Source of the DNA: Gari tellinella
Taxonomy: Eukaryota; Mollusca; Bivalvia; Cardiida; Psammobiidae
Direction of reading: 5' to 3'
DNA: 64,000 nucleotides
Assembly (NCBI GenBank): GCA_922989275.2
Contig: OV277858.1
Span: forward strand, 100,674,794 to 100,738,793
Each line of letters starts with the position of its first letter. The stretch's first letter is position 1. This document shows, in pieces, positions 52,218-63,323 of this stretch. A model generated the notes under the pieces. The model saw only the letters and a program-made list of their open reading frames with translations, did no database searches and was not told the origin of the DNA. Both the position numbers and the translations under genes were made by a program.

Positions 52218-52564
52218 TTAAGGTTAAATTATGTGTTGAAATCGAACAAATAAATTAATACCAGTGTTGTATCTTGCAATCGAACACGGGTAGTCGTTGA
52301 GATGCTTGTAATTAAACCACTCGGCCCAAAGGCCTCGTGATTAAATTACTACGCATCTCAACTCCTAAAATAGAGGACGCCATGGAAGTGAAGAGTATAA
52401 AACAAAAATAATATGCTATTTTTTCCACTAATCGCGTTTTTTGTATCTCCATGAACAAATACTCCACTGCAAATAGTAAAGAGCCACTATACTGTATCAC
52501 ACTCTTTCTGCATTACACACGTTCGTTACTCCAGTTGATGTCCAACAGTTCTGAGCAAGTCCAG

Positions 52565-52710
52565 GGTCCATGCTTATAAAGCGTTTGAGCTGAGTCTGAG
52601 CACGTTCTCAAGCATTTGATTGGTCAGATTTGAGCCTAGGCTCAAAGCTGACCAATCAAATGCTTGAAAACGATTTCAGACTCAGCTCAAACGCTTTATA
52701 AGCATGGACC
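52565..52710. mobile_element. 146-bp near-perfect hairpin element
   Basis: GGTCCATGCTTATAAAGCG ... CGCTTTATAAGCATGGACC; arms of about 70 bp with centre AGCCTAGGCT. Decayed relatives: 26625-26745 and perhaps 935-975. Confidence 0.92.
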
Positions 52711-52884
52711 AAGACGCTCAGTAGCTAGAGTCTGATTAGACTTACAACTGTTTGCCACCCTAATTAAATAAATAAATCAAAAACAGCCCAAAGTTTAAAA
52801 AACAAACTTCTCGTTTTCTACAGTATTTTGCATCGCGTTAACACTAAGTCATCTTATATCTACACGCCACATATACCATTCTAA

Positions 52885-53100
52885 GCCTCTTATTGTTTTA
52901 TTCCTAAGAAGATAATTCCATTTTATACAGTCATGCATATGCAAAGCCAGATATATTTCCGATATCCTAGCAGATGATTGCTTAAAATAGACTAAAGTTA
53001 AGCAGAATACGTCTGGATGCGCATTCTGCTTTACTTTCAACCTACTGTAAGCGGTAACCTGTCTCCAGGACTAGAAAACAGGACATGGATAAATGGTTTA
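52885..53100 (+). mobile_element. Family-E MITE, degenerate
   Basis: Arm TATTCCTAAGAAGATAATTCC, core GATTGCTTAAAATAGAC...GCAGAATACG / GCATTCTGCTTTACTTTC, right arm GGACATGGATAAATGG. Counterpart of 28265-28490. Confidence 0.65.
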
Positions 53101-53170
53101 GATATTAAATAACGACGTTGTGCAATGTGCATACTGTATTGCAGTGTATTCTGAAACACTATAGCATTAA

Positions 53171-53379
53171 CCCCTTCACTGCCTTACCCCGAGTACAGTA
53201 GTTTTTTGCAAACAGTTTAGATCCTGATCAGACGCCGCGTAGCGCGGCGTCTAATCAGGATCCAAACTGTTTGACACTCGTTTCAATATTTCTTAAATCA
53301 AAATACCTAAAAATTGTTTTTTAGAAGTAGAAGCAGACGACAATTGTTTGAAATTGATAACGTCACGGCAGTGAAGGGG
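53171..53379 (+). mobile_element. Family-D MITE, 209 bp, exact TTAA pair
   Basis: TTAA (53167-53170) then CCCCTTCACTGCCTTAC; right end CGGCAGTGAAGGGG then TTAA (53380-53383). Hairpin about 53208-53275, GACGCCGCG/CGCGGCGTC. The paralog at 28540 lacks it. Confidence 0.93.
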
Positions 53380-53949
53380 TTAATATCACATCATAATTCC
53401 CCGGCATGGGGTATATCTAGTTATTCCCTTATCCTGCTATAATATCGCATGCCTTGACGTTTTTACTCTGCAATATTGTTTCAACATTGTTTAAGAGTAT
53501 TTTCATTTGCACACACACTATACGACTGTAGGTCAGTTTAATTCGTGATCCGGCACTGAGAAAGTCGGTAACTAATTAGAAAGTCGGTGTCTGGCGTGAA
53601 ACTAAACTGTTTGCAAATGTCACCAATACAGGCATTGCTATTAATGGCATGATATCATATTTATAATTCTTAGCCAGACAATACTACAGTAGCGAAAGGG
53701 TTATTGAAATGAAATACTGGGTAGCAATAGTCTAACTAATACACACAGCATTGTTATACTATAAGTACAACATATAATTATGTGATATTGAACTTATTTA
53801 TACAACCCAAATGATAAGGTACTGTACCAGCATTTTAGTTCTATACAGCCTACATGAGTATCTTGATCAGTTTGTAGAACGTGGCAATTTTCCGAGTGAA
53901 AACATATGGAAAAGAACGTATTTGTAAAAGGTCTTTGTGGGAATTCGAA

Positions 53950-53967
53950 GAGGGGGGGGGGGGGGGC
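53950..53967. repeat. Poly-G run
   Basis: A run of about 16 G interrupted once at its left edge, GAGGGGGG and onward. It could form G-quadruplexes; also a place where assembly errors are common. Confidence 0.9.
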
Positions 53968-53989
53968 AAATATGGCGCGAAAGGCTTTC

Positions 53990-54240
53990 TTTAAATGTTG
54001 AATTCCAACGTTTTTTCAGCGTCCATGCTGATCTTGCATTGTTGATGCTTTGGAAAAACAATATGCGCTTTATGACCAAACTATTGTACACACCGTTTGG
54101 AACCTCAGTTCAATGTCCAAAATGCGGCTTGATGGTAACTGACGAAATGTCACACGTAGTGTTTGAATGTGATCCAACGAGAATCTTGATCTACTTTCAA
54201 GCATTTCTGCAAATCACTTCGAATAGCATTTCGTGACGAT
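53990..54240 (+). pseudogene. LINE ORF2 C-terminal fragment
   Basis: The translation contains QCPKCGLMVTDEMSHVVFEC, the C-x2-C...H-x4-C motif that follows the RT in several LINE families. The poly-G run precedes it. The rest is short and eroded. Confidence 0.6.
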
Positions 54241-54953
54241 TGGCATACATGCTTGGCGATTAGACACGGACACAGTACTTAGCTCTATTCTGGGGCGCAA
54301 AGACGCAAATGTAACTACCATGATTATGCCAGAATCATTCACTGACTATTTTCTGATATGTGCAAACTTCCTTAAACGATGTTAATTTATAATCAGGTTA
54401 TAAACGAAACATAGCCAACACAAATTCTGTGATCACGCTATAACATTCTTCAAGTGCATGTGTTTCTATTTCTTTTCGAGAAGCACGCGACTACCCTGGA
54501 TAATGTTTTTGCTTTTAACAGATACACATGAGTCCCTCTTTCTGTAAACTCTTAGTTTACTAAGTGCTTCTTTCGGAAAAATACAATTGGGCTCCAATGC
54601 TTAGAATACTTATATGTTGCTCCAGCCAAACTGATAAAAACACATTGATGGATTTATCGCCGAGGGACTCTCGAGTCGTCCTCTTGCAATGAAAACAGCA
54701 GTGTATACCCTACCTTTGACTTCAAGTGTGCATTATACAGCTCTAAGGAGAGGGTTGTCTTTTAAGGTTAATCTCAACTCAAATCAAAGCGCTGAAAGCG
54801 CTAAAGGCCTAGGGACTGGCATGATTAATGAACTAAAGAAATTGTAGTGATGATATTGAAACAAAACATCATTTTTTAAATCAATATCTATTAAGAAAAT
54901 CACAATAGTATGCCAAGCAGTTGTTCTCAGTACCCGGATGCCGATAGAGAGGT

Positions 54954-55063
54954 GGGACAACTTTCAAAGTGACCCTGATCAGAAAAAGGGTTTGTATATC
55001 TATTAGCTGGGACGACTTTCAAAGAGACCCTGATCAGAAAAATGGTTTGTATATCTATTAGCC
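54954..55063. repeat. 2 x 55-bp tandem duplication
   Basis: GGGACAACTTTCAAAGTGAC...TATCTATTAGCT is repeated with few differences starting at 55009. Confidence 0.9.
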
Positions 55064-55092
55064 ATCTGAAGGCTGGACGAAATAAAGAAAAT

Positions 55093-55632
55093 ATGGACGC
55101 TTTAGAAATTATCCGTCGAATGAAGACTGTAGAGGCATTTTCACAACTCAGGATTCAGTTCAGGAAACGAAATTTGGTTAGTTTTTGTTAGCATTGATAG
55201 AATGCATTACTTGTAGTTGTTGTAAGGGTGTGAAATGCACGTGTATCGAATGAGCATCTATCCATGTGTAGTGGCGAAAGTGAAAGTACTTAAGGAGACT
55301 TCGATAGTATACACATATGGCAGGGGTAACATGACATGACAACACTCGTTGTGCGGTGTTTGGTTAAATACTAATCATTTTTATAAATATTTCATCGACT
55401 CTGCGTGTAAATTTGCATATGTAAAACAATTGAACGTGTTTTGTGTTACTGTACTTCAAATATGAGCTTATTTTTAGATTCTTACATGCCCTGTGCAATA
55501 GATTAGATCTATATTGTATTGCATTTATTTTGAACTGATCCCATGAGAGATGGTAATTGTTAAGCATGTCGAGTTTGGGGTGTTACTAATATTAGTCCTG
55601 TGTTTTAATTCCAGGATGAGCACCAGCACTGA
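55093..55632 (+). CDS. Possible two-exon short gene, tentative
   Basis: ATG at 55093 opens MDALEIIRRMKTVEAFSQLR and reaches a donor-like TTG|GTTAGT at 55177. A TTTTAATTCCAG|GATGAG acceptor lies at 55614, continuing in phase as DEHQH before a stop. The product would be only about 33 residues. No homolog recognised; chance is a real alternative. Confidence 0.15.
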
Positions 55633-55850
55633 GGAGGCTCACACATATATAGCCAAGGCATGAACGAAAGAAAATACCGTATTTACCCTAACAGTTCGGA
55701 CACAAAAAAATAATTATATTTTTTGCTGTCCGAATTCATTATGAATTATTTCAATTCTTTTTAGGTGGTGTCCGAAGACATAATAATCTGTAACATGTAT
55801 ATTCTAAACGAAAAATTGTTTCCCCTCACACATGTTTTGCTAAGACCAAC

Positions 55851-55952
55851 ATGGCGGCCGCGGTACATCAAAACGAAAGTACGGAAATTCTGATGCATTC
55901 CGATACCGCTGAAAGTTTTATTAAGCTGGCAGTTAAAAGAAGTGACAACTAA
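55851..55952 (+). CDS. Possible short ORF beginning ATGGCGGCC
   Basis: 33 codons: MAAAVHQNESTEILMHSDTA and onward to TAA. The AACATGGCGGCCGCGG context is what a genuine, GC-rich gene start (with a YY1-like CCAT core) often looks like, and a LINE begins about 15 bp later, so this may be a first exon cut by the insertion. Unrecognised. Confidence 0.25.
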   Translation: MAAAVHQNESTEILMHSDTAESFIKLAVKRSDN

Positions 55953-55969
55953 AATTAAATCTGATAATC

Positions 55970-56625
55970 ACCTTAAATGTCCGCTAATAGCATCCATAAA
56001 GTATCCCCTCTATTCAGAGACCAATTTATACAAGAATGGAATACTTCAATAACAAATATGTCCAAACTGTCATTTTATTGCAAATTTAAAAAAGAATTCT
56101 GTTACGAGCCATATCTTGATAAAATAAGATATGACTCTAACAGAATTCAATTTACTCGGTTATGGTTATCGTCCCATTCGTTAGAAATAGAATCAGGAAG
56201 ATATAGGGGTATTGTAAGAGAGGATCGTTTTTGCAGGATGTGTAATTTCAACTGCGTTGAATCAGAATATCATTTTGTATTATGTTGTCCAAAATATGCA
56301 AGTTTACGTCGACAATATTTGGGAAATGTTTCTTGGCCATCTATAGGAAAATTCAATTCATTGCTTAGTTCTAAAAATAGAAATGTAATAAATAAGCTTT
56401 CAATTTATATCAAGAAGGCAAATAGTTTACGCCAAAAAACCCTAGAGTCTTTAACTGTTTCGTAATTCTGATGGAAAATCTATCTTGTTGGATGAAGTGT
56501 TTGTATTTGATATATGTGTTTGTGTAAGCATATTTATTGTATTATGCCATGTTCTTTATATGTATGTAATTAGCCAAAGGCAAATTGTTGCCGATATGCT
56601 AATAAAGCTGAAACTGAAACTGATT
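55970..56625 (+). mobile_element. 5'-truncated LINE with AAACTG-repeat tail
   Basis: Starts inside the C-terminal coding region and ends at AATAAAGCTGAAACTGAAAC. It shares protein and tail with the minus-strand copy at 29258-30400. Confidence 0.85.
55977..56465 (+). pseudogene. LINE ORF2 C-terminus
   Basis: 162 residues. Parallels the 29474 copy: FIQEWNTSITNMSKLSFYCK with YIQTWNTSIYNTSKLDYYRK, and CRMCNFNCVESEYHFVLCC with CKVCTSNAVESEYHFLLCC. Lacks RT; a 5'-truncated insertion. Confidence 0.87.
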
Positions 56626-56997
56626 CATACTTGACAAACACATACATGATTTACACCTGATGTGTTGAAAACATCACAGCATAATTGAAGAGCTCTCCCA
56701 GGTGCAGTAACTAATGACGCAGTGTGATGTGATTAGCGGCACCGGCCTTTGTCGTAACCAAACTGTGAAAACAGTAGGTGAGTTTGTCTGTTTTATTTGT
56801 TAAGTGTTAAGTGTTGTCGGCGTTCTATTTTATTTACCAATATTGTCAGTGTTCTCTGTAATAAGCATATTTGAAATCTGTATGTAAATTATTTTTTGAT
56901 TGGCTACTAGATTAATTATCAATTAATCCAATCAATTCTTCTGCAAGATATTATCCAATGAAACTCTCTACGGACTCGACAGAAATGTTTAAAAACG

Positions 56998-57298
56998 ATG
57001 GGAAAATCATATTTGTTGTTCAAAATGGATAAGTTTGTGCAACGTTTTAAGAGTAGTGAAGACGCCTTGCTTCAGGCGTGGAAGGATAATCCAATTCCAA
57101 AGGGTCAGCCAAAACGTCCTGTTGGGAGGCCAAAGAAACGGAAAGCAGAAGACCAGCTAGAGGGAGCTTCCAAACGCCCAAACAACAGAGACATCAATGA
57201 AGACCACTCGGACCCACTGCTTACGTCCTCAACACCAACAAAACGTGGAGCGTACAAAGCATTCACTTTGAAGCAGAAGCGGGAAGTGGCTGACTTTG
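56998..57298 (+). pseudogene. Pogo-like transposase, N-terminal part
   Basis: Start MGKSYLLFKMDKFVQRFKSS; then the AT-hook-like PKRPVGRPKKRKAE and GAYKAFTLKQKREVADFA, the beginning of a CENP-B-type HTH. The frame is lost near 57290, and most of the first HTH seems deleted. The continuation of this ORF to 57429 is out of frame with the family. Confidence 0.75.
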
Positions 57299-58273
57299 CA
57301 TGCCGCCGAGTTGATACAGCCTCTGAACAAGGAGTTCAAAGCCAGCCGTACCTGGGCAGAAAAGTTCATGAGACGCCACGAGCTGGTATTACGCGCAAAG
57401 ACCTCAGTAGCCCAACGCCTTCCAGCTGACCTTGAATCCAAAATTGCCAGCTTCCATGAATTCATTGTTCAGCAGCGGGAGCTAGACGAGTTTGACGACA
57501 GACTTATTATCAACATGGACGAAACCCCCATGTACTTTGACTTAGTTTCTGGTAAGACAGTTGAAAGGAAAGGACAAAAATCTGTACGAATCAGAACCAC
57601 TGGAAGTGAGAAGCGTCACGTGACAATTGTGCTTGCCTACTCTGCAGCCGGTGACATGCTGCCTCCAATGATAATTTTCAAAGGAAAGAGGCCCTTGGAC
57701 ATACCTCACCCACCAAAATGGATAGTGTGTGTTCAGGAGAAGGCGTGGATGGACGAGACCCTGGTGCTGAGATGGCTGTCCGACATCTACTTACCTTTTA
57801 CCCAGAAGGATCGTTCTATGCTTGTTATGGGCAGTTTCCGAGCTCATCTGACAGAGAAAGTTAAGAAGTGTATGAGGAATGGCAACATCGTACCGGCAGT
57901 GATTCCTGGAGGCTGCACGTCGAAGGTCCAACCCTTGTATGTTTCCACCAACAAGCCTTTCAAGGGGGGGCTGAGGAAGAGCTGGACTAGTTTTATGCGC
58001 AACGCCACTAGGGATTCTGCAAACACCGGGGAACGCATCAAGACAGCTTCTAAGGCTGAACTTGTGTCATGGGTTGAGGGTGCGTTCCAACACATCGCAG
58101 CAAATAGGACACTTGTGATCAAATCATTTCATGTGTGCGGGATCAGCAACAGTCTGGGTGGGAGTCAGGACGAATTAGCCCGTAGCAACAGTGACAGTGA
58201 CTGTGAGAGTAGTGATGGGGAAGAGTTTGAGGGGTTTAGCCCTGAGGATGTACCAGACGATATGTTCGATTGA
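57296..58273 (+). pseudogene. Pogo-like DDE transposase with two catalytic Asp lost
   Basis: 325-residue frame. SRTWAEKFMRRHELVLRAKT SVAQRLP (second CENP-B-type HTH), then the DDE_1 domain: first catalytic Asp in NMDETP (75), GSEKRHVTIVLAYSAAGDML, PPMIIFKGKRP. The second site, normally an Asp before SFRAH, is Gly179 (LVMGSFRAHLTEKVK, codon GGC), and the third, normally QPLD, is Tyr215 (QPLYVSTNKPF, codon TAT). Each change is one base from Asp. The acidic C-tail (SDGEEFEGFSPEDVPDDMFD) is typical of pogo transposases. Reading frame otherwise open over about 970 nt. Catalytically dead; decay is the simple explanation, domestication the interesting one. TIRs not found. Confidence 0.87.
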
Positions 58274-58339
58274 ATTTAGTGTGGAATGATCAGGCGTTAA
58301 TCTTTCACCTGTTTTGCGCGTCATAGCAACTTACAGCAT

Positions 58340-58400
58340 CTTGGATCCAATTAGACGCCGCGTAAATCGGTTTCTAATCAGGATCCAAACTGCTTGATAA
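58340..58400. repeat. Degenerate GACGCC hairpin
   Basis: CTTGGATCCAATTAGACGCC against GGTTTCTAATCAGGATCCAA, core CGTAAATCGG. No TIRs identified. Confidence 0.6.
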
Positions 58401-58765
58401 TCGCTTAATCGATTCTTATGTTTGATTAATGCTTGACACTTTTTAACAATACTGCAATAATATATATAATATTTGCGTATCTAACAGGGGAAAGGTTACG
58501 CGATTATCATAAAGTGCTGCTCTGCCATATGGCTATTTGGTGTGGTTTTGAATGTGCTTTCGACGAGTGCTTTCTTTTGGATTACATATATCAATTAGGA
58601 ATAGTTATTAGTGAATGAAATAAATGGCGAGGAAGAACCCCGGTAGTGGCCAGTCACAACCTCAAGTTGTCTGGACCCGGCGTTTTGCGCACCGGAAGAC
58701 AAAATCAAAATTTGCTACGTTAATTTCGCACCTAGGTTCGACTGTGTTGCATTGTGAATAGTTAA

Positions 58766-58966
58766 CCCTTATACTGCGGTGATATCGTCTGCTTCAAAAT
58801 TGTCGTCTGCGATGTTTGTTAAATTTTAGATTGATCCATTTTTTAAGTTCAGAAATGTCGCGTGTCAAACAGTTTTGATCCAGTTCAGACGCCGCGTAAT
58901 GCGGCGTCTGATCTGGAACAAAACTGTTTGCAAAAATCAGTTAAGTCGCGATCAGCAGTCAAAGTG
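58766..58966 (+). mobile_element. Family-D MITE, 201 bp, TTAA pair
   Basis: TTAA (58762-58765) then CCCTTATACTGCGGTG; right end GATCAGCAGTCAAAGTG then TTAA (58967-58970). Hairpin about 58866-58930, GACGCCGCG / GCGGCGTC with TAA loop. Confidence 0.85.
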
Positions 58967-59040
58967 TTAACTCTGAGCGCTAAAGGTAATATCGTCTGCA
59001 ATTATCACCCACCGGTGCTTAGATTGTTTTGACGGTGTAG

Positions 59041-59110
59041 TTTTAACAGTTCGGATCCAAATGCAACGTCACATTACACGGCGTCTTATCTGGATCCACA
59101 CAGCTTATAT
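59041..59110. repeat. Degenerate GACGCC hairpin
   Basis: AGTTCGGATCCAAATGCAACGTC with GGCGTCTTATCTGGATCC. One arm eroded. Confidence 0.5.
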
Positions 59111-59309
59111 AAAATATTTTGCCCCATGCATTCGAAAAGCTCCGAATTCTGATATTTGCTGGTATTACACAAACCTCAACAAAATAAAGTTGAATAGGTA
59201 AAACAACATGATACTGAAAAACGAAACTCAGTTACTCGGCATTTGATTCAAATCAATGTTGTTTTGCAAGTTATATAATGTATAGTTGCGAAAGGCAGGC
59301 GAAGGTTTA

Positions 59310-59529
59310 CAGTGGAGAATACGTTATTATTTCCGTTTAAACGCAAACCCAGACGTAGAAATTGACAATTGCTGACAAAATATATTTTCCTTTTGAGTGC
59401 GGAACACAGTGAGTAGTGCGATCAGGCGCCCGTCAACAGGCGTCTGATCTGGCTACTAACTGTTTGCAATTGAACCAATAGTTTTAGGTTAAACAGGTAA
59501 ACTGTGAAAGAATAACGCCTTCTCCACTG
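59310..59529 (+). mobile_element. Family-C MITE with altered core
   Basis: TA then CAGTGGAGAATACGTTATTA; right end AATAACGCCTTCTCCACTG. The hairpin core reads CAGGCGCCCGTCAACAGGCG, a shortened variant. Confidence 0.75.
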
Positions 59530-62500
59530 GGTTATAGACATCTACGTATCAATAATTTATTGCATTCAACATTTGTTTTGGTGTTGATCTTTTATGAAGC
59601 ATATAGTATAGGCATAGTCTGTTTAAAAAAATAAAATATGAATGTGAAGCTTATTTCTTGCGTTTGTTGTCTGTAGTGCATTCCTCGTGACTGCACTTTG
59701 CCAATTTTGTTTGTTTTTCACAACCTAATAATCTTGTCGTTATGAAATATAACCACTTAAAATTTCTTAGCAATGATTGAGTTTCAAACAGCAGGTATCC
59801 AGGCCATACGTCGAGTAACTCGGCGTCTGATCAGGATCCGTGTTCTGTGACACGTTTACGTGAATGTGAATTTTTTTAACAGTACAACATGAATTACAGC
59901 CGTAGCGATCAAAACAACAGGCGAAGGGTAGAGTAAAAGAATTTACTTTATTAGAAAAAGTATTTGCGTATGACACAGGTTCAGTTAGGATCCAAACAGT
60001 TTGCAAGTCATACGTGTCAGACAAAGACCCGTCTATTACTGCCCAAACTTGAAAACAACATGTTGATTAGACAGCTGTCAACTTTCTGTTACGTATAAAA
60101 ATAACTGCACTGGCTAGCTACCCTGCTCAAAATAACCTCCTGTGTTCTCATTCTGTACTTCATTTCGTCTGCTGTAAATAAATGTGGACTTTATCAAACT
60201 CAAATTTATCAGGCGATTTCGTTTAATCATATTAGATTAGATTTCCGCACATCATTTTTATAAGGTCAATTTAGACAAGAATTGGGGAAACGTATACACA
60301 ATTCTATAGCAGACGGGTCGATCTAAAAATAGAATTGTGTTGTGTCAATCCGCTGCCTCGATCTCCCTGTGTCGCGCCGTCTGCTGTCTCCTGTGTAAGA
60401 AACAAAAGGATAAACTGGCTGAATGGCATAGACATTTAGGAATAAGCTACGAGTTATGGTAAACAGTTTGAACTTATTTTGGCAGTTGTAGAAAAGGTGT
60501 AAAGTTTAACAATTCAATAACTCGATCTACCCGTGCCGTATTGTCGAAAGAGAAAAGCCTCGGCGTCTCTAAATACAGTTCTATATTTACAGACCTTAAT
60601 TGCACAGCATTAACCATTTACCTCTGTCCACGAGATCGATCTCAGCAAACAGTTTGGATCCTGAAAAAAAAGCTGAATATACTCTTGTCGGCTTAACGTT
60701 GGCTACTTAACATTCGGGATTATTTTACGTGGAATCACTCCGCTGTCGTTCTACCGCGGACTATGCTAGTAGGCGGTAAATGGGCGATTGGCAATAGGAA
60801 TAGCCTTCAATCTGCTGTATAAAAACGGAGTCAGCTTGATTTATCCGTTTAAATCCACAGCCTGATGCCATTTTCTCATGATATTGTGTAGCGTTTCAAT
60901 GAATAAGGTAAAAAGAAAGCCTCAAGCTTTTTCTGAAAAAAGTATTTTTGGGTTTTAGCAGCATAAATGTTGTGTGCCGTGACGGCTACGTGAAGGACGA
61001 AGTTGGTATACCTACTAAGGCCTTACGGGCCCTAACGGCCCCTAGGCCAAAAACTGAAATAAACACATGCCCCATTACATATTCACTTTTTGCTGTACTA
61101 CAGGCATTAAGACCCTGCATATTTACACACATTGAACCTAGACATTCAGGAATTGTTCACGTGTATGTAATATGACTAGCTTTGAAATACATTATGAGAT
61201 ATCTCCAGTTATTTGGTGGTTTTATTCCCCCCAAACAATAGTTATTTTCGAGGAAATGTGGCGCCTTTATTACAACATTTATCACAAGACAATGCATTTG
61301 TATTCGTCGTGCACAACCTTTCTAAGGTCATCCGGATAATGATTTGTTATGACACAAAACCAATTAGGCAATAATACAATTTTACCTCGTCAGTAGGCTA
61401 GTTCTATGGGGGCCGCCATGTTGGATTGAAAGAAGCCGATTCGCCGGCAAAGATATTCATCTTTCACACGCAATCGTAGAGTGATCAAATAATTTCGTTC
61501 GATTGATTTATTCACATACATGTTAAGGATGACGTCTATGCCTGTGACATTCCTTGACACTGTAAAATATTACTTACAGAGGCTTTTATTCTTGCCGATT
61601 TTGACGTATTTTGTTTTGGAAAATAAACCGGAAGTGGATAGATATCTATACGCGTATTATTGTTTTTCGTTAAAATCGATATTTTTAATTTCCAAATCCA
61701 TTTCAAGTTAAAGTATTTCAAAGAGTAATTGTCCTTTAATTTTCGAGAAAATTCGATCGTAAATAAAATAGCACATGCCGTAAAAGTTTGGAACTCTTCA
61801 ATGCGTATTCACTTCCGGTAAATTTTCAGAATGATGGACCTGCATGTCGTTTTATGTTTTTCTACTGAATAAACCAATTCTATCCTCCGATCAAGGTAAA
61901 TATATTCGGTTTTGTGTTTTATTATACCATTTACAAAGTATTCCATAACTCATGCAGCGATCGGAGGTGCTCTTCAGCCTCAAAAAACGATTTTTCCTGC
62001 TTTTCAGACAGGGTTGTTTTGATTTTAGGATTGAACTTCCTGTTGGATAAAGTTCTTTTTTTTAATTTATTTTTCAAAGTTTTGCTGTGAGTATATTTGT
62101 TTCAGAGTGAAATGTGAACAGGTAAGTATATTTTAGATGTATATTTACGAAATATCAACAAAGCCCGTACTTTGCATGCCTACGGTGCTGCCTTCGTGAC
62201 ATCCACGTAGCCAGTCTTCTACTATAAATACTTGTTCTCTACCTAGTTTCTGCACAGTCATCGTCAACTTCATAGAGTCTACATATAACGTTTTTGGTGA
62301 TTGTGTTACAAGTGATTGTGTACCTGGAAAGTGAAAAAGAAATATAAGTTTTGTTTTCAATATTATAATATTTATGTGTAATTTGTGTATATAAATCTAC
62401 CTTTGAATTTTGATGTATAAACTGTAATTAGTTATAAATTAATGTAAACTGACTTACTGAGTGTGTAGCACCCTTCAATCTCTCATGAGAGCTAATTATT

Positions 62501-62590
62501 TTTTTATTTGTATATAAACACTTAATTCCAACAGTTATAACTTACATTTGAATAATATTGTGACACACACGAATTAGCTTCTATTATTAA
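59530..62590. other. About 3 kb with no confident gene
   Basis: Holds hairpin-arm fragments (e.g. 59795-59840 CGAGTAACTCGGCGTCTGAT, 60650 CAGTTTGGATCC), a GGCCTTACGGGCCCTAACGG palindromic cluster near 61020, and a GGGGGCCGCCATGTTGG motif at 61410 of the kind found near promoters. Short ORFs at 60948-61175 and 61520-61711 have no recognisable domain. Confidence 0.5.
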
Positions 62591-62595
62591 GTATT

Positions 62596-63321
62596 ATGAC
62601 AAATAAGAACATAGAAAATAGGATTCAAACTCTAACTAGGCAAATAGAACCGCCTGACAATCAATCTACATTGATAGTACTTGCAGACAGCAAGGGAAAA
62701 TATTTAAAAACTGCTTCAAACCATCTGCAGGGGTGTAGAAAAATCATTTGGTGGAACAAAAGTGGCTGGAAGGTTAGGGACGCAGTGGGTTGGGTTAAGC
62801 AAAATTTTGAGCGAGAAACTTCTAGAGAACATAGTTGTACAGTATTTGTCTGGTTGGGTACCTGTGATCTCACATCGAAAAACAGAGATGGAGACATCGT
62901 ACTAAGTTCAAGGGATAATACAACCATAGATAGAGTTGTTGCAATTTACCAAGAACTCTCTGCATATTTGAAAACAAAGAGGTGTCGGGTTGTGTTTCTT
63001 GAAACGCCATTTTACTCCATGCGCATATGGAACACTAATAGAGGAAGACAGAAAACTCCAGACCAAATACAACGCCTAAAAGAGGAGGATTCTATTCTGA
63101 TGTGGCAGATAAAGGTGCTAAATATAAAAGTAAACCAAATAAATGCACAGAACCATTTGACTGCCCCATCATTCACACGAGACATTCTAAAAAACCGATC
63201 TGGGAAAGGACAGACAACACAGTATCCAAACTGGTCCCAGTTTACAGATGGAATTCATCCTGGACCTCTGATTAGTAGACTGTGGCTCCTGAAAATCATA
63301 ACTTGTCTGCAAAGAATGTAA
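62596..63321 (+). CDS. SGNH/GDSL-hydrolase-like protein, probably transposon-associated
   Basis: Complete 241-residue ORF. Motifs in SGNH order: block I LIVLADSKGKYL (Ser32, in place of GDS), block III VWLGTCDLTS (G-T-C-D where G-x-N-D is usual, so the oxyanion Asn is replaced by Cys90), and block V QFTDGIHPGP (Asp218, His221). No signal peptide. Basic surface and many Asn/Gln. Similar proteins recur in invertebrate genomes as repeat-associated ORFs in my recollection, and SGNH-like ORF1 proteins are known for some non-LTR elements. The following Lys-rich ORF at 63722 and the repeats between suggest one multi-ORF element continuing to the right. Host gene remains possible. Confidence 0.65.
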   Translation: MTNKNIENRIQTLTRQIEPPDNQSTLIVLADSKGKYLKTASNHLQGCRKIIWWNKSGWKVRDAVGWVKQNFERETSREHSCTVFVWLGTCDLTSKNRDGDIVLSSRDNTTIDRVVAIYQELSAYLKTKRCRVVFLETPFYSMRIWNTNRGRQKTPDQIQRLKEEDSILMWQIKVLNIKVNQINAQNHLTAPSFTRDILKNRSGKGQTTQYPNWSQFTDGIHPGPLISRLWLLKIITCLQRM

Positions 63322-63323
63322 GT

